Origin: JBCDGZ01 sp038750655
GTDB lineage: Bacteria > Bacteroidota > Bacteroidia > Chitinophagales > Saprospiraceae
Assembly (NCBI GenBank): GCA_038750655.1
Contig: JBCDGZ010000026.1
Location: 1-61,353, forward strand
Direction of reading: 5' to 3'
Length of the DNA: 61,353 nt
The notes beneath the pieces are model-generated. The model was not told the DNA's origin. It did not search any database and worked only from the letters and a program-made list of their open reading frames with translations. Each line of letters begins with the position of its first letter. Within the stretch, counting starts at the first letter, position 1. A program made the position numbers and the translations under genes. This document shows positions 35,018-43,722 of the stretch, in pieces.

Positions 35018-35536
35018 ATGCTCAGAATAGTCTGCACCGGCCCAGAGTCCACCGGCAAAACCACACTTTCTCAACAATTAGCCCGGCATTACGAATGTCC
35101 CTGGGTGGCCGAATATGCCCGCAGCTACATCGAGGGGCTGGATCGCAGCTACACAGAGGCCGACCTGCTGGCCATCGCCGAGGGGCAGATCGAACTCGAA
35201 AACTTACTGGTCGAGCCCGAGCTACCCCTGATCGTTTGCGATACAGATTTGTTGACCATTCGCATCTGGTCGGAGTACAAATATGGTCGTTGTGATGAGT
35301 GGATTTTGGAGCAATTTGTCCTGCGCCCCGCCGACCTCTACCTGCTTTGTGCGCCAGACATCCCCTGGACGCCCGATCCCCAGCGCGAAAACCCAGAGGA
35401 CCGCCAGGAGCTTTACGGGCTCTACAAATTTCAGCTGGTCAGCAACAATCGGCGGCTAGTCGAGGTCTTTGGCGATGAGACTCTGCGCTTCCACGAGGCC
35501 ACCACCGCCATCGACCAATTGCTGGACAAACAGTGA
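35018..35536 (+). CDS. NadR-type AAA ATPase / putative ribosylnicotinamide kinase
   Basis: A 172-residue P-loop protein with Walker A GPESTGKT at 8-15 and similarity to the C-terminal kinase domain of NadR (AAA_28): VAEYARSYIE, CDTDLLTIRIWSEYK and YLLCAPDIPWTPDPQRENPE. NadR kinases phosphorylate nicotinamide riboside. The NMN adenylyltransferase domain and the HTH domain of the E. coli protein are absent. The ATG at 35018 is used because the in-frame 34916 start overlaps the divergent gene. Its stop is adjacent to the DUF4249 gene's stop. Confidence 0.85.
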   Translation: MLRIVCTGPESTGKTTLSQQLARHYECPWVAEYARSYIEGLDRSYTEADLLAIAEGQIELENLLVEPELPLIVCDTDLLTIRIWSEYKYGRCDEWILEQFVLRPADLYLLCAPDIPWTPDPQRENPEDRQELYGLYKFQLVSNNRRLVEVFGDETLRFHEATTAIDQLLDKQ

Positions 35537-36481
35537 TTATTCTTCCTCAATTCGTCTACCCAGCGAACTGACCGCAGAGACGCAGAAATACCCTAGGGCC
35601 TTCTCCGTCGAATTAGCATCTTCATTGATGATATTGGTCGGTACATTAGCCAGCGGCTCGGCAAAGATGCCCGCATCACCGATGGTCATCTGCCGCCGCG
35701 CCTGCTCCAAGAAGGTGAAGGCATCAACGGGTATAGAGTGGATTTCGACGAAGATGGAATCGCCAGGAGCCCAGGGCGGCACATCACTGTCATCCACGGC
35801 ATCGTCGGCCCCATCGGGAATGCGATTGATTGCATCGCGAATTGGCGGAATGAAGATCAGCCCGTCCACCTCCGCACCAGCAGAAAAGCCCGCATCGTAG
35901 GCAATGTTTAGCTCCTGTGGCTTATTGAGAAAGCGCCCATTTTTGAACGTCTTGATCCAATAGCAATCATCGAGGCCTTCAAAATCGCGGGCGAAGAACT
36001 CCGCGTAGATGCCTTCTACATCGCCCAGCTCCGCATCGCGAAACTCCTGGGTGATGGAATCAATAGTCACGACGCGGTTCATGCTGGAGGTGGCCGTGTA
36101 GCGCTGCCCGTCGGTTTCGATAGCCAAGGTGTAGCTATTGCCAATTTCTCCGAAGGTCTGTCCGTTGGGCGGCTCCCAGGTATAGTCGCCGTCATTATTG
36201 ACATCTGTAAACACAAAGGCACTGCCTTCGTTATCGGTAATGACTACGCTGGCGCCAGTGACTGGATCGATGCTTTGAGTATCGAAGTAGGGGCGGGACA
36301 GGCGCAGTCGGACGACTTGCGTTTCTGCCTTATCGTTGATCCAGGCGTCGACGGACAGCTGGACTTCTCCTTCCTGCAATTCCACATCGATAACATCGGT
36401 GCAAGAAGCGAAGAGCAGCACGATCAACAGCGCAGCAAAGCTGGTTATTTTTGAAGTATTTATTGTTTTATAGATTGACAT
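35537..36481 (-). CDS. DUF4249 lipoprotein
   Basis: A 314-residue lipoprotein. A hydrophobic N-terminus ends in the lipobox LFASC (Cys at about 27). The protein resembles the DUF4249 family of Bacteroidota, which is usually encoded beside a TonB-dependent receptor. It follows that receptor gene here by 11 bases. It may be the surface partner of the receptor, as SusD is for SusC; that is inference. Confidence 0.85.
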   Translation of the reverse strand: MSIYKTINTSKITSFAALLIVLLFASCTDVIDVELQEGEVQLSVDAWINDKAETQVVRLRLSRPYFDTQSIDPVTGASVVITDNEGSAFVFTDVNNDGDYTWEPPNGQTFGEIGNSYTLAIETDGQRYTATSSMNRVVTIDSITQEFRDAELGDVEGIYAEFFARDFEGLDDCYWIKTFKNGRFLNKPQELNIAYDAGFSAGAEVDGLIFIPPIRDAINRIPDGADDAVDDSDVPPWAPGDSIFVEIHSIPVDAFTFLEQARRQMTIGDAGIFAEPLANVPTNIINEDANSTEKALGYFCVSAVSSLGRRIEEE

Positions 36482-36492
36482 GATCTTGGACT

Positions 36493-38895
36493 TTAGAAGT
36501 TGAAGTTATAGGCTACAGAAGGAATGAAGTTACCGACCACCGATAGCCGAACAGCCTCGGTTTGAATCGGATCGCCGTTGGCGGGGCGGAGGTCCTGCTG
36601 TTGGAAATAGATGGTGAAAGGATTGCGACGGCTGTAGATATTGTACACCGAGAAGACCCAGTTGCCAGACCAGCGCTTGCCTTCCCGCTTTTTGCCTTGT
36701 AAGGTAGCGGAGATGTCGAGGCGGTGGTAAACTGGAATTCGGACATTATTACGAGTGCTGTTCGAGTTGTTGGGAATGATATAGCCCTGCAATTCGAAGT
36801 TGTTAGTAGGGAAGGTGGCCGGCGTCCCGGAGTTGAGCACAAAGTTGGCCGATAGGCTCCATCGTTTGTTCAAATCATAGAATAGGGTAGTGCTAAAGTT
36901 GTGGGTCTGATCAAATCGAGAGGCGTACCAATCATTGTTATTGATGCCATCGACGCGGCGCTCCGTGCGCGCCAGCGTATAGCTCATCCAGCCCGTCAAG
37001 CGGCCCTTTTTCTTCTCGATTTGCAGCTCAAATCCATAGGCTCGACCATCGCCCGTCAGCAGGTCGCCTTCGAGGAATTCATTCAGCAGCAGGTCGGCCC
37101 CGTCGATGTATTCCACCATATTCTGGAAGTCCTTGTAGTAGATTTCCGCAGAAGTTACGAAAGTGTTGTTCTTGAAATTTTTGAAATACCCCAAGGCCAC
37201 CTGATCGGCCAACTGCGGTTTGATGTTATTCGTACTGGGTGTCCAGACATCCACCGGCGTAGAGGCCGTCGTATTGGATACCAAGTGCAGGTACTGCGCC
37301 ATGCGGTTGTAGCTGGCTTTGAGCGAAGTACTTTTGTTGAGCTGGTACTTAATGGAGGCTCTGGGCTCCAGGTAATTGTACGTCTGAATACTTTCCCACT
37401 GGTCAAAATCCTCAAAGCTTACAGCTTCGCGGCGGATACCTGGCGTCCCTTCCTCGTATTCGTAAGCTCGGCCTTCGCCCATGTAGTTGAAATAGGACCA
37501 GCGCAGCCCATAGTGTAGCGTCAGGCGGCTATTGATGGTTTGTTCATTTTCGATAAATATACTGCCTTCGAAGGCGTAGCGTTTGTTAAGGCTGATGTCG
37601 TTGCTTTCCCCTTCGCTGACCCCGATGGCATTGCCGGGTTCGAAGACGTAGACGATCCCTTGGCCACCGAAGGTGACGAGGTTGTCAGGAGTGAGGAACC
37701 AGGAGAACTCCGGTTTTAGGCTGTAGTTGATGATGTTTGCATTCCAGTCAAAGCGATTCTCTAAATCATCACCGAAGTTCAGCTCATAGTCGTAATTGCT
37801 GTAATAAGCAGTAAAGTTGGAGAACAGTTTATCGCTAAACAGGTGGTTCCAGCGCAGCGTCGTCGTCGCATTTCCCCAGTTGAAACCAGCATCATCGCCA
37901 AAGCGGAAGTTGTCCCGCCCCAGATAGCCGGAGAGGTAGACCCGGTTTTTATTGTTTATTTTATAATTGGCTTTCAGTGTCAAGTCATAGAAGTTCAGCG
38001 CCGTACCACTGAGGTCGTCGTTGAGAAATGGCCGAGCTAAAATATCGATGTAGGAGCGACGGGCGGCGACGATAAAAGAGGCCTTGTCTTTAAGAATAGG
38101 GCCTTCCAGTGCCAGTCGACTAAAGATAAAGCCAATCCCTCCAGAGCCGGAAAATCGTTTGCTGTTGCCCTCTTTCATCCGCACATCGAGGATAGAAGAA
38201 AGTCGACCGCCGTAGCGAGCTGGAATCCCCCCTTTGTAGAGCTTGACATCCTTGATGGCATCTGGATTGTAGACCGAGAAAAAGCCAAAAAGGTGCGAAG
38301 AATTGTAGACAGGGGCTTCATCAAGCAGCATCAGATTCTGGTCAATACTTCCTCCGCGTACATTGAAGCCCGTTGCCCCTTCCCCGACCGTCGTTACTCC
38401 GGGAAGCAGCTGAATACTGCGCACTACATCCACCTCGCCCAGCAGGGCAGGCAGCTTTTGGATGGTCTGAATATCCATTTTGTTGGTACTCATCTCCGAG
38501 TTGGTCACATTATTATCTTCCCGTTCACCGACCACGATGACTTCCTCCAGGGCCGCCGCTTCCTCGCCCAGTTCGATGTCCAGACTTTGGTTGGCCTTCA
38601 GCTCAAGCGTCTTCGTCTGATTCTGGTAGCCCAGATAGCTGAAATCAATGTTATACGTTCCGGGGGGTATAGAGAGGGAGTAGAAACCGTAGACATTAGT
38701 AGCCGTCCCTTTGTCCAGTTCTTTGATGTAGATATTGACACCGATCAAGGTCTCACCACTACCTGCATCTTTGACGTAACCATTCAGGGTTACATTCTCG
38801 CCGGAGGCAGGCGGGGTGGGCTCCTGGGCAAAAAGAGAAAGCTGGACGCTCAAACAGAGTAGAATGAGCCATACCGCTTTGAGGTCTAAAGACAT
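36493..38895 (-). CDS. TonB-dependent receptor with carboxypeptidase-regulatory domain
   Basis: An 800-residue outer-membrane receptor. Signal peptide at 1-23 (ending LFAQ), carboxypeptidase-regulatory-like domain at about 33-115 (VTLNGYVKDAGSGETLIGVN), plug at about 125-240 (TGFNVRGGSIDQNLMLLDEA, SILDVRMKEG), then a barrel ending in Phe (VAYNFNF). Length is typical of the short TonB receptors that pair with DUF4249. The ligand is unknown. It is the first gene of a two-gene operon. Confidence 0.93.
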   Translation of the reverse strand: MSLDLKAVWLILLCLSVQLSLFAQEPTPPASGENVTLNGYVKDAGSGETLIGVNIYIKELDKGTATNVYGFYSLSIPPGTYNIDFSYLGYQNQTKTLELKANQSLDIELGEEAAALEEVIVVGEREDNNVTNSEMSTNKMDIQTIQKLPALLGEVDVVRSIQLLPGVTTVGEGATGFNVRGGSIDQNLMLLDEAPVYNSSHLFGFFSVYNPDAIKDVKLYKGGIPARYGGRLSSILDVRMKEGNSKRFSGSGGIGFIFSRLALEGPILKDKASFIVAARRSYIDILARPFLNDDLSGTALNFYDLTLKANYKINNKNRVYLSGYLGRDNFRFGDDAGFNWGNATTTLRWNHLFSDKLFSNFTAYYSNYDYELNFGDDLENRFDWNANIINYSLKPEFSWFLTPDNLVTFGGQGIVYVFEPGNAIGVSEGESNDISLNKRYAFEGSIFIENEQTINSRLTLHYGLRWSYFNYMGEGRAYEYEEGTPGIRREAVSFEDFDQWESIQTYNYLEPRASIKYQLNKSTSLKASYNRMAQYLHLVSNTTASTPVDVWTPSTNNIKPQLADQVALGYFKNFKNNTFVTSAEIYYKDFQNMVEYIDGADLLLNEFLEGDLLTGDGRAYGFELQIEKKKGRLTGWMSYTLARTERRVDGINNNDWYASRFDQTHNFSTTLFYDLNKRWSLSANFVLNSGTPATFPTNNFELQGYIIPNNSNSTRNNVRIPVYHRLDISATLQGKKREGKRWSGNWVFSVYNIYSRRNPFTIYFQQQDLRPANGDPIQTEAVRLSVVGNFIPSVAYNFNF

Positions 38896-39044
38896 AGTTG
38901 TTAAGAGTTTTGATGGTAAAATAATAGGTGCTTTATAAAATTGATGATTGATTTACGAAAAGAAAGGTGTATTTAGATTTCATCTGAAGTGTTAATATTC
39001 TCTGTGAGAGACAGGGACTTGACGAGTGACCATGTTCAAGTGCT

Positions 39045-39320
39045 ATCCTACTTCGATCAATACAAGGTATTTGAAAGTCTGAGCCATGTCTTCCGGGAAG
39101 GAACACGGCTGTGTGCTTGCAGAAATGTTGGTCTTGTAGTAATTGTCAGTGTCCTCTTGAGAAAGACACTGCCTTGACAAATAAGGGTGCTTTGGTTGGA
39201 ACCACGTCTCCTGCCAAGGGATGGGGTGAGTAACGGTATTCATATTTTATCCTACTTCGGTCGATGTAATAAATAACCCGGTTTCGTCTGAGCTGTGTCT
39301 CCTTTCAAGGGAAACGGTGA
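39045..39320 (+). repeat. degenerate intergenic repeats, two full and one partial copy
   Basis: Two copies of about 70 bases share ATCCTACTTCG..TC.AT..AA near the start and GTCTGAGC..TGTCT.C....AGG..A..CGG near the end: 39045-39114 and 39249-39320. A partial copy of the second half is at 39199-39235 (CCACGTCTCCTGCCAAGGGA). The first copy contains a small stem CTTCC/GGAAG. They lie in the 758-base gap 38896-39653 between divergent receptor genes. They may be remains of a dispersed repeat family or a small RNA duplication. Confidence 0.45.
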
Positions 39321-39410
39321 TTTTTATCACAGATAACAGACTTTCCCAAAAGATAAACTAATTCAGCCCTCTTATGTTTTTCGGAACCCTAAGTTTTCCA
39401 ATCCTTTTCC

Positions 39411-39418
39411 TATCTTTG
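39411..39418 (+). promoter_or_regulatory. promoter -7 box of the TPP-riboswitch transcript
   Basis: TATCTTTG matches TAnnTTTG exactly. It ends 5 bases before the first helix of the TPP aptamer, so transcription would start at the aptamer's 5' edge. That position strengthens both calls. Confidence 0.7.
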
Positions 39419-39423
39419 CGCGA

Positions 39424-39512
39424 CTCATTGGGGTGCCGACCGATACATTTGATCAATTCGGCTGAGATTATACCCATCGAACCTGCCCGGGTAATACCGG
39501 GAAGGGAATGAG
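39424..39512 (+). ncRNA. TPP riboswitch (THI element)
   Basis: A thiamin-pyrophosphate aptamer. Closing helix P1 is CTCATT (39424-39429) with AATGAG (39507-39512). Conserved core elements are in order: GGGGTGCC, CTGAGATTATACCC, then GAACCTG and GGTAATACCGGGAAGGGAATG. The last matches the standard THI-box 3' motif. A hairpin GAGAAGGA-GTA-TCCTTCTC (39533-39551) and a GGCAG/CTGCC stem (39512-39526) lie in the expression platform before the TonB receptor start at 39654. No T tract follows the hairpin, so translational control or an unusual terminator is possible. Confidence 0.95.
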
Positions 39513-39653
39513 GCAGCTGACCTGCCGGGTAAGAGAAGGAGTATCCTTCTCCTGAAGTAAATTACAGACCATACCCCTGGTTCTGTGGATTATTTCAATC
39601 ATAGAGCGAGCATACCTAAGAAAACACGCTCTATTTAACATCCTTTCTTTTTT

Positions 39654-42107
39654 ATGAAACCATTACTTACAGTTTGGGCCTTCCTACTGCTGTGTAGCTA
39701 CGCTTGGACGCAAAATGCATTGAGTGGAACCATCACCAACGAAGAGGGCGAACCTATGCCCTTTGCCTCTGTACTGATCACCAACACCCAGGAGGGGGCG
39801 GTGACGGATGCTGATGGCTTTTTTCGCTTCGTCTTGCCGGAGGCGGGGCTTTACCGAGTCCGTATCAGCTACATCGGCTACAAGTCGGTGGAGCAAGAGG
39901 TACAGGTCGACGGGCCGACTAATGTGGAGATTCGGCTCGAAGAAACGGGCTTCACCCTGCCCGATGTAGAACTGATTGGCACCTGGGCTGACCCCAATAC
40001 GCCGATTACCTACACCAACCTAAGCCGCGAGGAGCTGGAAGTGAACAACCTGGGGCAAGATGTCCCTTTTCTGGTGCGCTGGACGCCTTCGGCCGTCGTC
40101 AACTCCGACGCTGGGACCGGCATCGGCTACACCGACATTCGTATTCGCGGTAGCGATGCCACCCGTATCAACGTCACCATCAACGGCATCCCGCTCAACG
40201 ATGCGGAGTCCCAAGGGGTATTCTGGGTCAACCTTCCCGACTTCGTCAGCTCTACTGACATGATTCAGATTCAGCGCGGGGCGGGTACTTCGACCAACGG
40301 CGCCGGGGCCTTCGGCGCGACGATCAACCTCAAAACCACCGATCGGAAGGCGGAACCCTACGTCGAGCTGAACAACAGCGTCGGCTCCTTCAACACCTTC
40401 AAGCACAACATTCAGGCTGGTAGCGGCCTGATCGACGGCCGCTTCACCTTCGACGGCCGCCTTTCTCGCATTACCTCCGACGGGTACATCGACCGGGCGA
40501 CGGCTCGCCTGCATTCTTTCTACGCTTCCGCAGGATGGTGGGGCGAGACCAGTAGCCTGCAGCTTAATGTCTTCTCTGGCAGTGAGATCACCTATCAAGC
40601 CTGGAACGGTGTCCCCGCGCAATACATCAATGATGATGAGCTGCGCACCTTCAACACTGCTGGTACTGAGCGCCCTGGCGAACCGCACGACAACGAAGTA
40701 GATGATTACAACCAAACCCATTACCAGCTCCACTACAAAAAGCAATTCGCAGGGCCTTTCCAGCTCAATGCGGCGCTGCACTACACGCGCGGTAAGGGCT
40801 TTTTTGAGCAATATAAGGCTGGTGAAATGCTGAATGGACTGGGCTTCCCCGATGTGCCGGACACCCTGGCTTCTGATCTGGTCCGCCGCCGCTGGTTGGA
40901 CAACCACTACTACGGAGTAACCTACAACCTGCGATACCAGCCCATTGGTAACCGACTGAGTATGACCCTGGGCGGGGCACTCAATAACTACGTTGGTCGT
41001 CACTTCGGCGAGACCATCTGGACGGCATTTCAAGGGGAGGTGCAGGACCCGCCGATTTATTATGACAATGATGCAGAGAAACTGGATTTCAATGTTTATT
41101 TCAAAACGGAGTATTTACTGACCCCGCAGTTGAATATCTATGGAGACTTGCAGTATCGTCGGGTGGACTATGAATTTCTGGGTTTTGAGGATGTGGGCTT
41201 GCAGTTGCAGCAATCAGAGACGCTCAACTTTTTTAATCCCAAGGTTGGTCTGTTTTACGATTTGCAGGGCAAGGGGGGGCTTTATGCGTCCTTTAGTGTA
41301 GCGCAGCGTGAGCCGAACCGCAATGATTTTACGGAGTCGTCGCAGGTGAGCCGCCCGCGCTCGGAGACGATGTATGATACCGAGCTGGGCTATCGCTTGG
41401 AGAAGAAGCGCGTGCAGCTTGGGGCCAACTTGTATTGGATGACTTATGATGATCAGCTGGTACCGACGGGACGACTCAACGATGTGGGAGCTGCTACGCG
41501 CATTAATGTCGACAAGAGCTATCGCCTGGGGGTGGAGCTGGACGGCCGAATAGAGGTGGTCGACGGGGTGCATTTTGGTGGAACCCTAACCCTGAGCCGG
41601 AATAAGATTGATCAGTTTGATGAGTATATTGACAATTGGGATACGGGCATACAGGAGGTGGTGCGCCACGAAAATACGGACTTGGCCCTTTCTCCGAATG
41701 TCATCGCTAGTGCAGAGGTGAGTGTTAATGTCCTTCAGCGTCTGGCCGATCCGAAGAAGCAGTCGCTGGTGGTCAGTTTGCAGGGTAAGCACGTTGGCGA
41801 GCAGTTTATCGACAATACTTCTAACGAGAATACAATGCTGGATGCCTACTTCTTCAGCGATCTGGGGCTGCGCTATCAACTGCAACGAAAGGGCATCTTC
41901 AAGGAAGTCGCGGCCACGCTAATGGTGCGCAACGTCTTTGATGCTCGATTTGAAACCCGTGCCTGGACCTACCGCTTCATCTCGGAGGACAACGATCCCC
42001 GCGCTGATCCCTACGTCCGCCTCGAAGGCGGCACGACCTATAATCAGACCGGCTTCTTCCCACAAGCGGGGAGAAACTTCCTGCTGGGCTTGACCCTGCG
42101 ATTCTAG
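39654..42107 (+). CDS. TonB-dependent outer membrane receptor, putative thiamin transporter
   Basis: An 817-residue TonB-dependent receptor. Signal peptide 1-20 (ending WTQ), carboxypeptidase-regulatory-like domain about 22-100 (GTITNEEGEPMPFASVLITN), plug about 110-225 (TDIRIRGSDATRINVTINGI, PLNDAESQGVFWVNLP), barrel ending in Phe (LLGLTLRF). It lies 142 bases downstream of a TPP riboswitch, so expression should fall when cellular TPP is high. From that, and from known THI-regulated outer-membrane receptors in Bacteroidota, it probably imports thiamin or a precursor. No inner-membrane thiamin transporter or thi gene follows it. Confidence 0.92.
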   Translation: MKPLLTVWAFLLLCSYAWTQNALSGTITNEEGEPMPFASVLITNTQEGAVTDADGFFRFVLPEAGLYRVRISYIGYKSVEQEVQVDGPTNVEIRLEETGFTLPDVELIGTWADPNTPITYTNLSREELEVNNLGQDVPFLVRWTPSAVVNSDAGTGIGYTDIRIRGSDATRINVTINGIPLNDAESQGVFWVNLPDFVSSTDMIQIQRGAGTSTNGAGAFGATINLKTTDRKAEPYVELNNSVGSFNTFKHNIQAGSGLIDGRFTFDGRLSRITSDGYIDRATARLHSFYASAGWWGETSSLQLNVFSGSEITYQAWNGVPAQYINDDELRTFNTAGTERPGEPHDNEVDDYNQTHYQLHYKKQFAGPFQLNAALHYTRGKGFFEQYKAGEMLNGLGFPDVPDTLASDLVRRRWLDNHYYGVTYNLRYQPIGNRLSMTLGGALNNYVGRHFGETIWTAFQGEVQDPPIYYDNDAEKLDFNVYFKTEYLLTPQLNIYGDLQYRRVDYEFLGFEDVGLQLQQSETLNFFNPKVGLFYDLQGKGGLYASFSVAQREPNRNDFTESSQVSRPRSETMYDTELGYRLEKKRVQLGANLYWMTYDDQLVPTGRLNDVGAATRINVDKSYRLGVELDGRIEVVDGVHFGGTLTLSRNKIDQFDEYIDNWDTGIQEVVRHENTDLALSPNVIASAEVSVNVLQRLADPKKQSLVVSLQGKHVGEQFIDNTSNENTMLDAYFFSDLGLRYQLQRKGIFKEVAATLMVRNVFDARFETRAWTYRFISEDNDPRADPYVRLEGGTTYNQTGFFPQAGRNFLLGLTLRF

Positions 42108-42210
42108 GCTGAAAGTGGCCGCCAGGCTACATAAAGAGAAAGAGTAATGTGGTGAAAGTCAGAATTTTGTATTTTAAAGGTACGGTATTAATGTACTCAA
42201 AAAATATAAG

Positions 42211-42843
42211 ATGAAAACACTCACTAAAACATTACTCTTTTTCTGTTTTTTAATGGGCAGTGCTTCTTATCTACAAGCCCAAATTTCCTACGGAGCACGA
42301 CTAGGCTACACCCTCTCAAATTTCAATCGTCAAGGTAAATCAGTGTCAGGAACCAAGAGTGATGAGATGATCAAGGGCTTGGATATTGGACTCCTCGCCG
42401 AAGTACGCCTGACTAAAGGCCTAACTTTTCAACCTGAATTACAATTCATTCAAAAAGGAGAGGTTATTTACGATAAGCATTTTTTACAGAGCGGGATGAG
42501 AAAACTCAGCTATGTTCATGTCCCCCTACTTTTTAAGCTTAGTGCGGATAGCAAACCTGCAAGCTTTTTCATGACGGCGGGCCCTTCTCTGGGCTGGGGC
42601 TTATTCTATAAACGTGGCCCAAGATCGGAAGAATTCAACGAGGAAAACCACCTACGCCGATTTGAATTGGCCTTAAATGTAGGTATTGGATTATCCTATG
42701 CCATAAATAAAGCGCGCATTTTTCTGGACATGCGCTATATGCTAGGGATGACAAATGTCGAAGTGAGGAGGGAGTGGGATGCCAAAAATCAGGGATTTTC
42801 TTTTGGGATGGGCGTCTTGGTAGATTTAAAGAGCGCGGATTGA
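42211..42843 (+). CDS. small outer-membrane beta-barrel protein (PorT-like fold)
   Basis: A 210-residue protein with a signal peptide (MKTLTKTLLFFCFLMGSASY to LQAQ) and the eight-strand outer-membrane barrel pattern of the OMP_b-brl_2/PorT-like family: YGARLGYTLSNF at the first strand, GLTFQPELQFIQKGE, YVHVPLLFKL and FFMTAGPSLGWG. Function is unknown. Although PorT itself is a T9SS component, this family is broad and the specific T9SS role is not supported. It stands 104 bases after the thiamin receptor on the same strand. Confidence 0.8.
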   Translation: MKTLTKTLLFFCFLMGSASYLQAQISYGARLGYTLSNFNRQGKSVSGTKSDEMIKGLDIGLLAEVRLTKGLTFQPELQFIQKGEVIYDKHFLQSGMRKLSYVHVPLLFKLSADSKPASFFMTAGPSLGWGLFYKRGPRSEEFNEENHLRRFELALNVGIGLSYAINKARIFLDMRYMLGMTNVEVRREWDAKNQGFSFGMGVLVDLKSAD

Positions 42844-42908
42844 GAGAAGTAGGCCTCTTTGCACAAATCCCCCCGAATATCAAGTATTCGAGGGGATTTG
42901 CGTTAGAG

Positions 42909-43544
42909 CTAAAAGTTGTAGGTAAACCCAAATCGATAGTCAAAAGGACTTTCGAAGGAGTCGTCTGGTACGCTGGTATTGTACAGAATTAAAATCTCGT
43001 AGGCAAAGATGCCGCCGCTGGTATAGCCTGCACCGATGTAAAAATTCTCGCGATTTTGCCGGGTAGTGATGACATCACCATTTCGATCAATGGCGAGGAT
43101 GTTGGGGTTGGAGGCAAGTACGTTGGGCGCTTTATTGCTTTCGTATTCGAATTCCAGATGGGCGAAAAAGTTTTCTAAAAACTTAAAACGAGAGAAGGCA
43201 CTCAGGCCGTAGTTGAGCTGCTGGGAAGTGTGAATCCCTCCATCTGAACCTTGCCCTTTGATGTGTACATACTGAAGGTTGACTCTGGGGCCGATAGAAA
43301 CATTGTCAATGATTTTGTAGCCGACCATAGGCGAGATGCCAATGTTAAAAATATTGAACGCATTATTCCCACTAAATCCAAGGTTGAAGCCTCCTCCGTA
43401 CCAAAGTCGGTGTACAAAGCCTCCACTTTCGTCAAAATACTCGTCGTTGCTGCTCCTTCTTTTGCGCTGTGCATCGGCGTTACTGATATTGATAAAAAAG
43501 GCCAAGGCCAGGATGAGGGAGCAATAAAACGTAAATTTTTTCAT
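42909..43544 (-). CDS. small outer-membrane beta-barrel protein, unknown function
   Basis: A 211-residue protein with a signal peptide (residues 1-25, ending ADAQ) followed by a short Arg/Ser/Asp-rich stretch and then alternating hydrophobic strands (WYGGGFNLGFSGN, GISPMVGYKIIDNVSIGPRV, FRFGFTYNF). It ends in Phe, the usual outer-membrane insertion signal. It converges with the PorT-like gene. I do not assign a specific family. Confidence 0.75.
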   Translation of the reverse strand: MKKFTFYCSLILALAFFINISNADAQRKRRSSNDEYFDESGGFVHRLWYGGGFNLGFSGNNAFNIFNIGISPMVGYKIIDNVSIGPRVNLQYVHIKGQGSDGGIHTSQQLNYGLSAFSRFKFLENFFAHLEFEYESNKAPNVLASNPNILAIDRNGDVITTRQNRENFYIGAGYTSGGIFAYEILILYNTSVPDDSFESPFDYRFGFTYNF

Positions 43545-43578
43545 CTGAAATTTAATTTACAATAAAGAAAGAATGGTA

Positions 43579-43586
43579 CAAATGTA
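43579..43586 (-). promoter_or_regulatory. promoter -7 box for the 211-residue barrel gene
   Basis: Read on the minus strand this is TACATTTG, an exact TAnnTTTG match. It lies about 35 bases upstream of the start codon. Confidence 0.5.
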
Positions 43587-43722
43587 AAGAATTACCTTGC
43601 ATCTCGCCGGAGAAAATCTCCAAAAATGCAGGCTTTAAATTAAAACTGCTGATTATTTAACAATATTATAAGCCCAGATGTTACAAAACTGTTAATCATC
43701 TCGGTCTTTTGTCCGAAATCGG

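Noticed and set aside
42211..42843. PorT, the T9SS component
   Set aside because: The barrel fold is shared by a very broad family, and nothing else nearby belongs to T9SS machinery, so only a fold-level call is justified.
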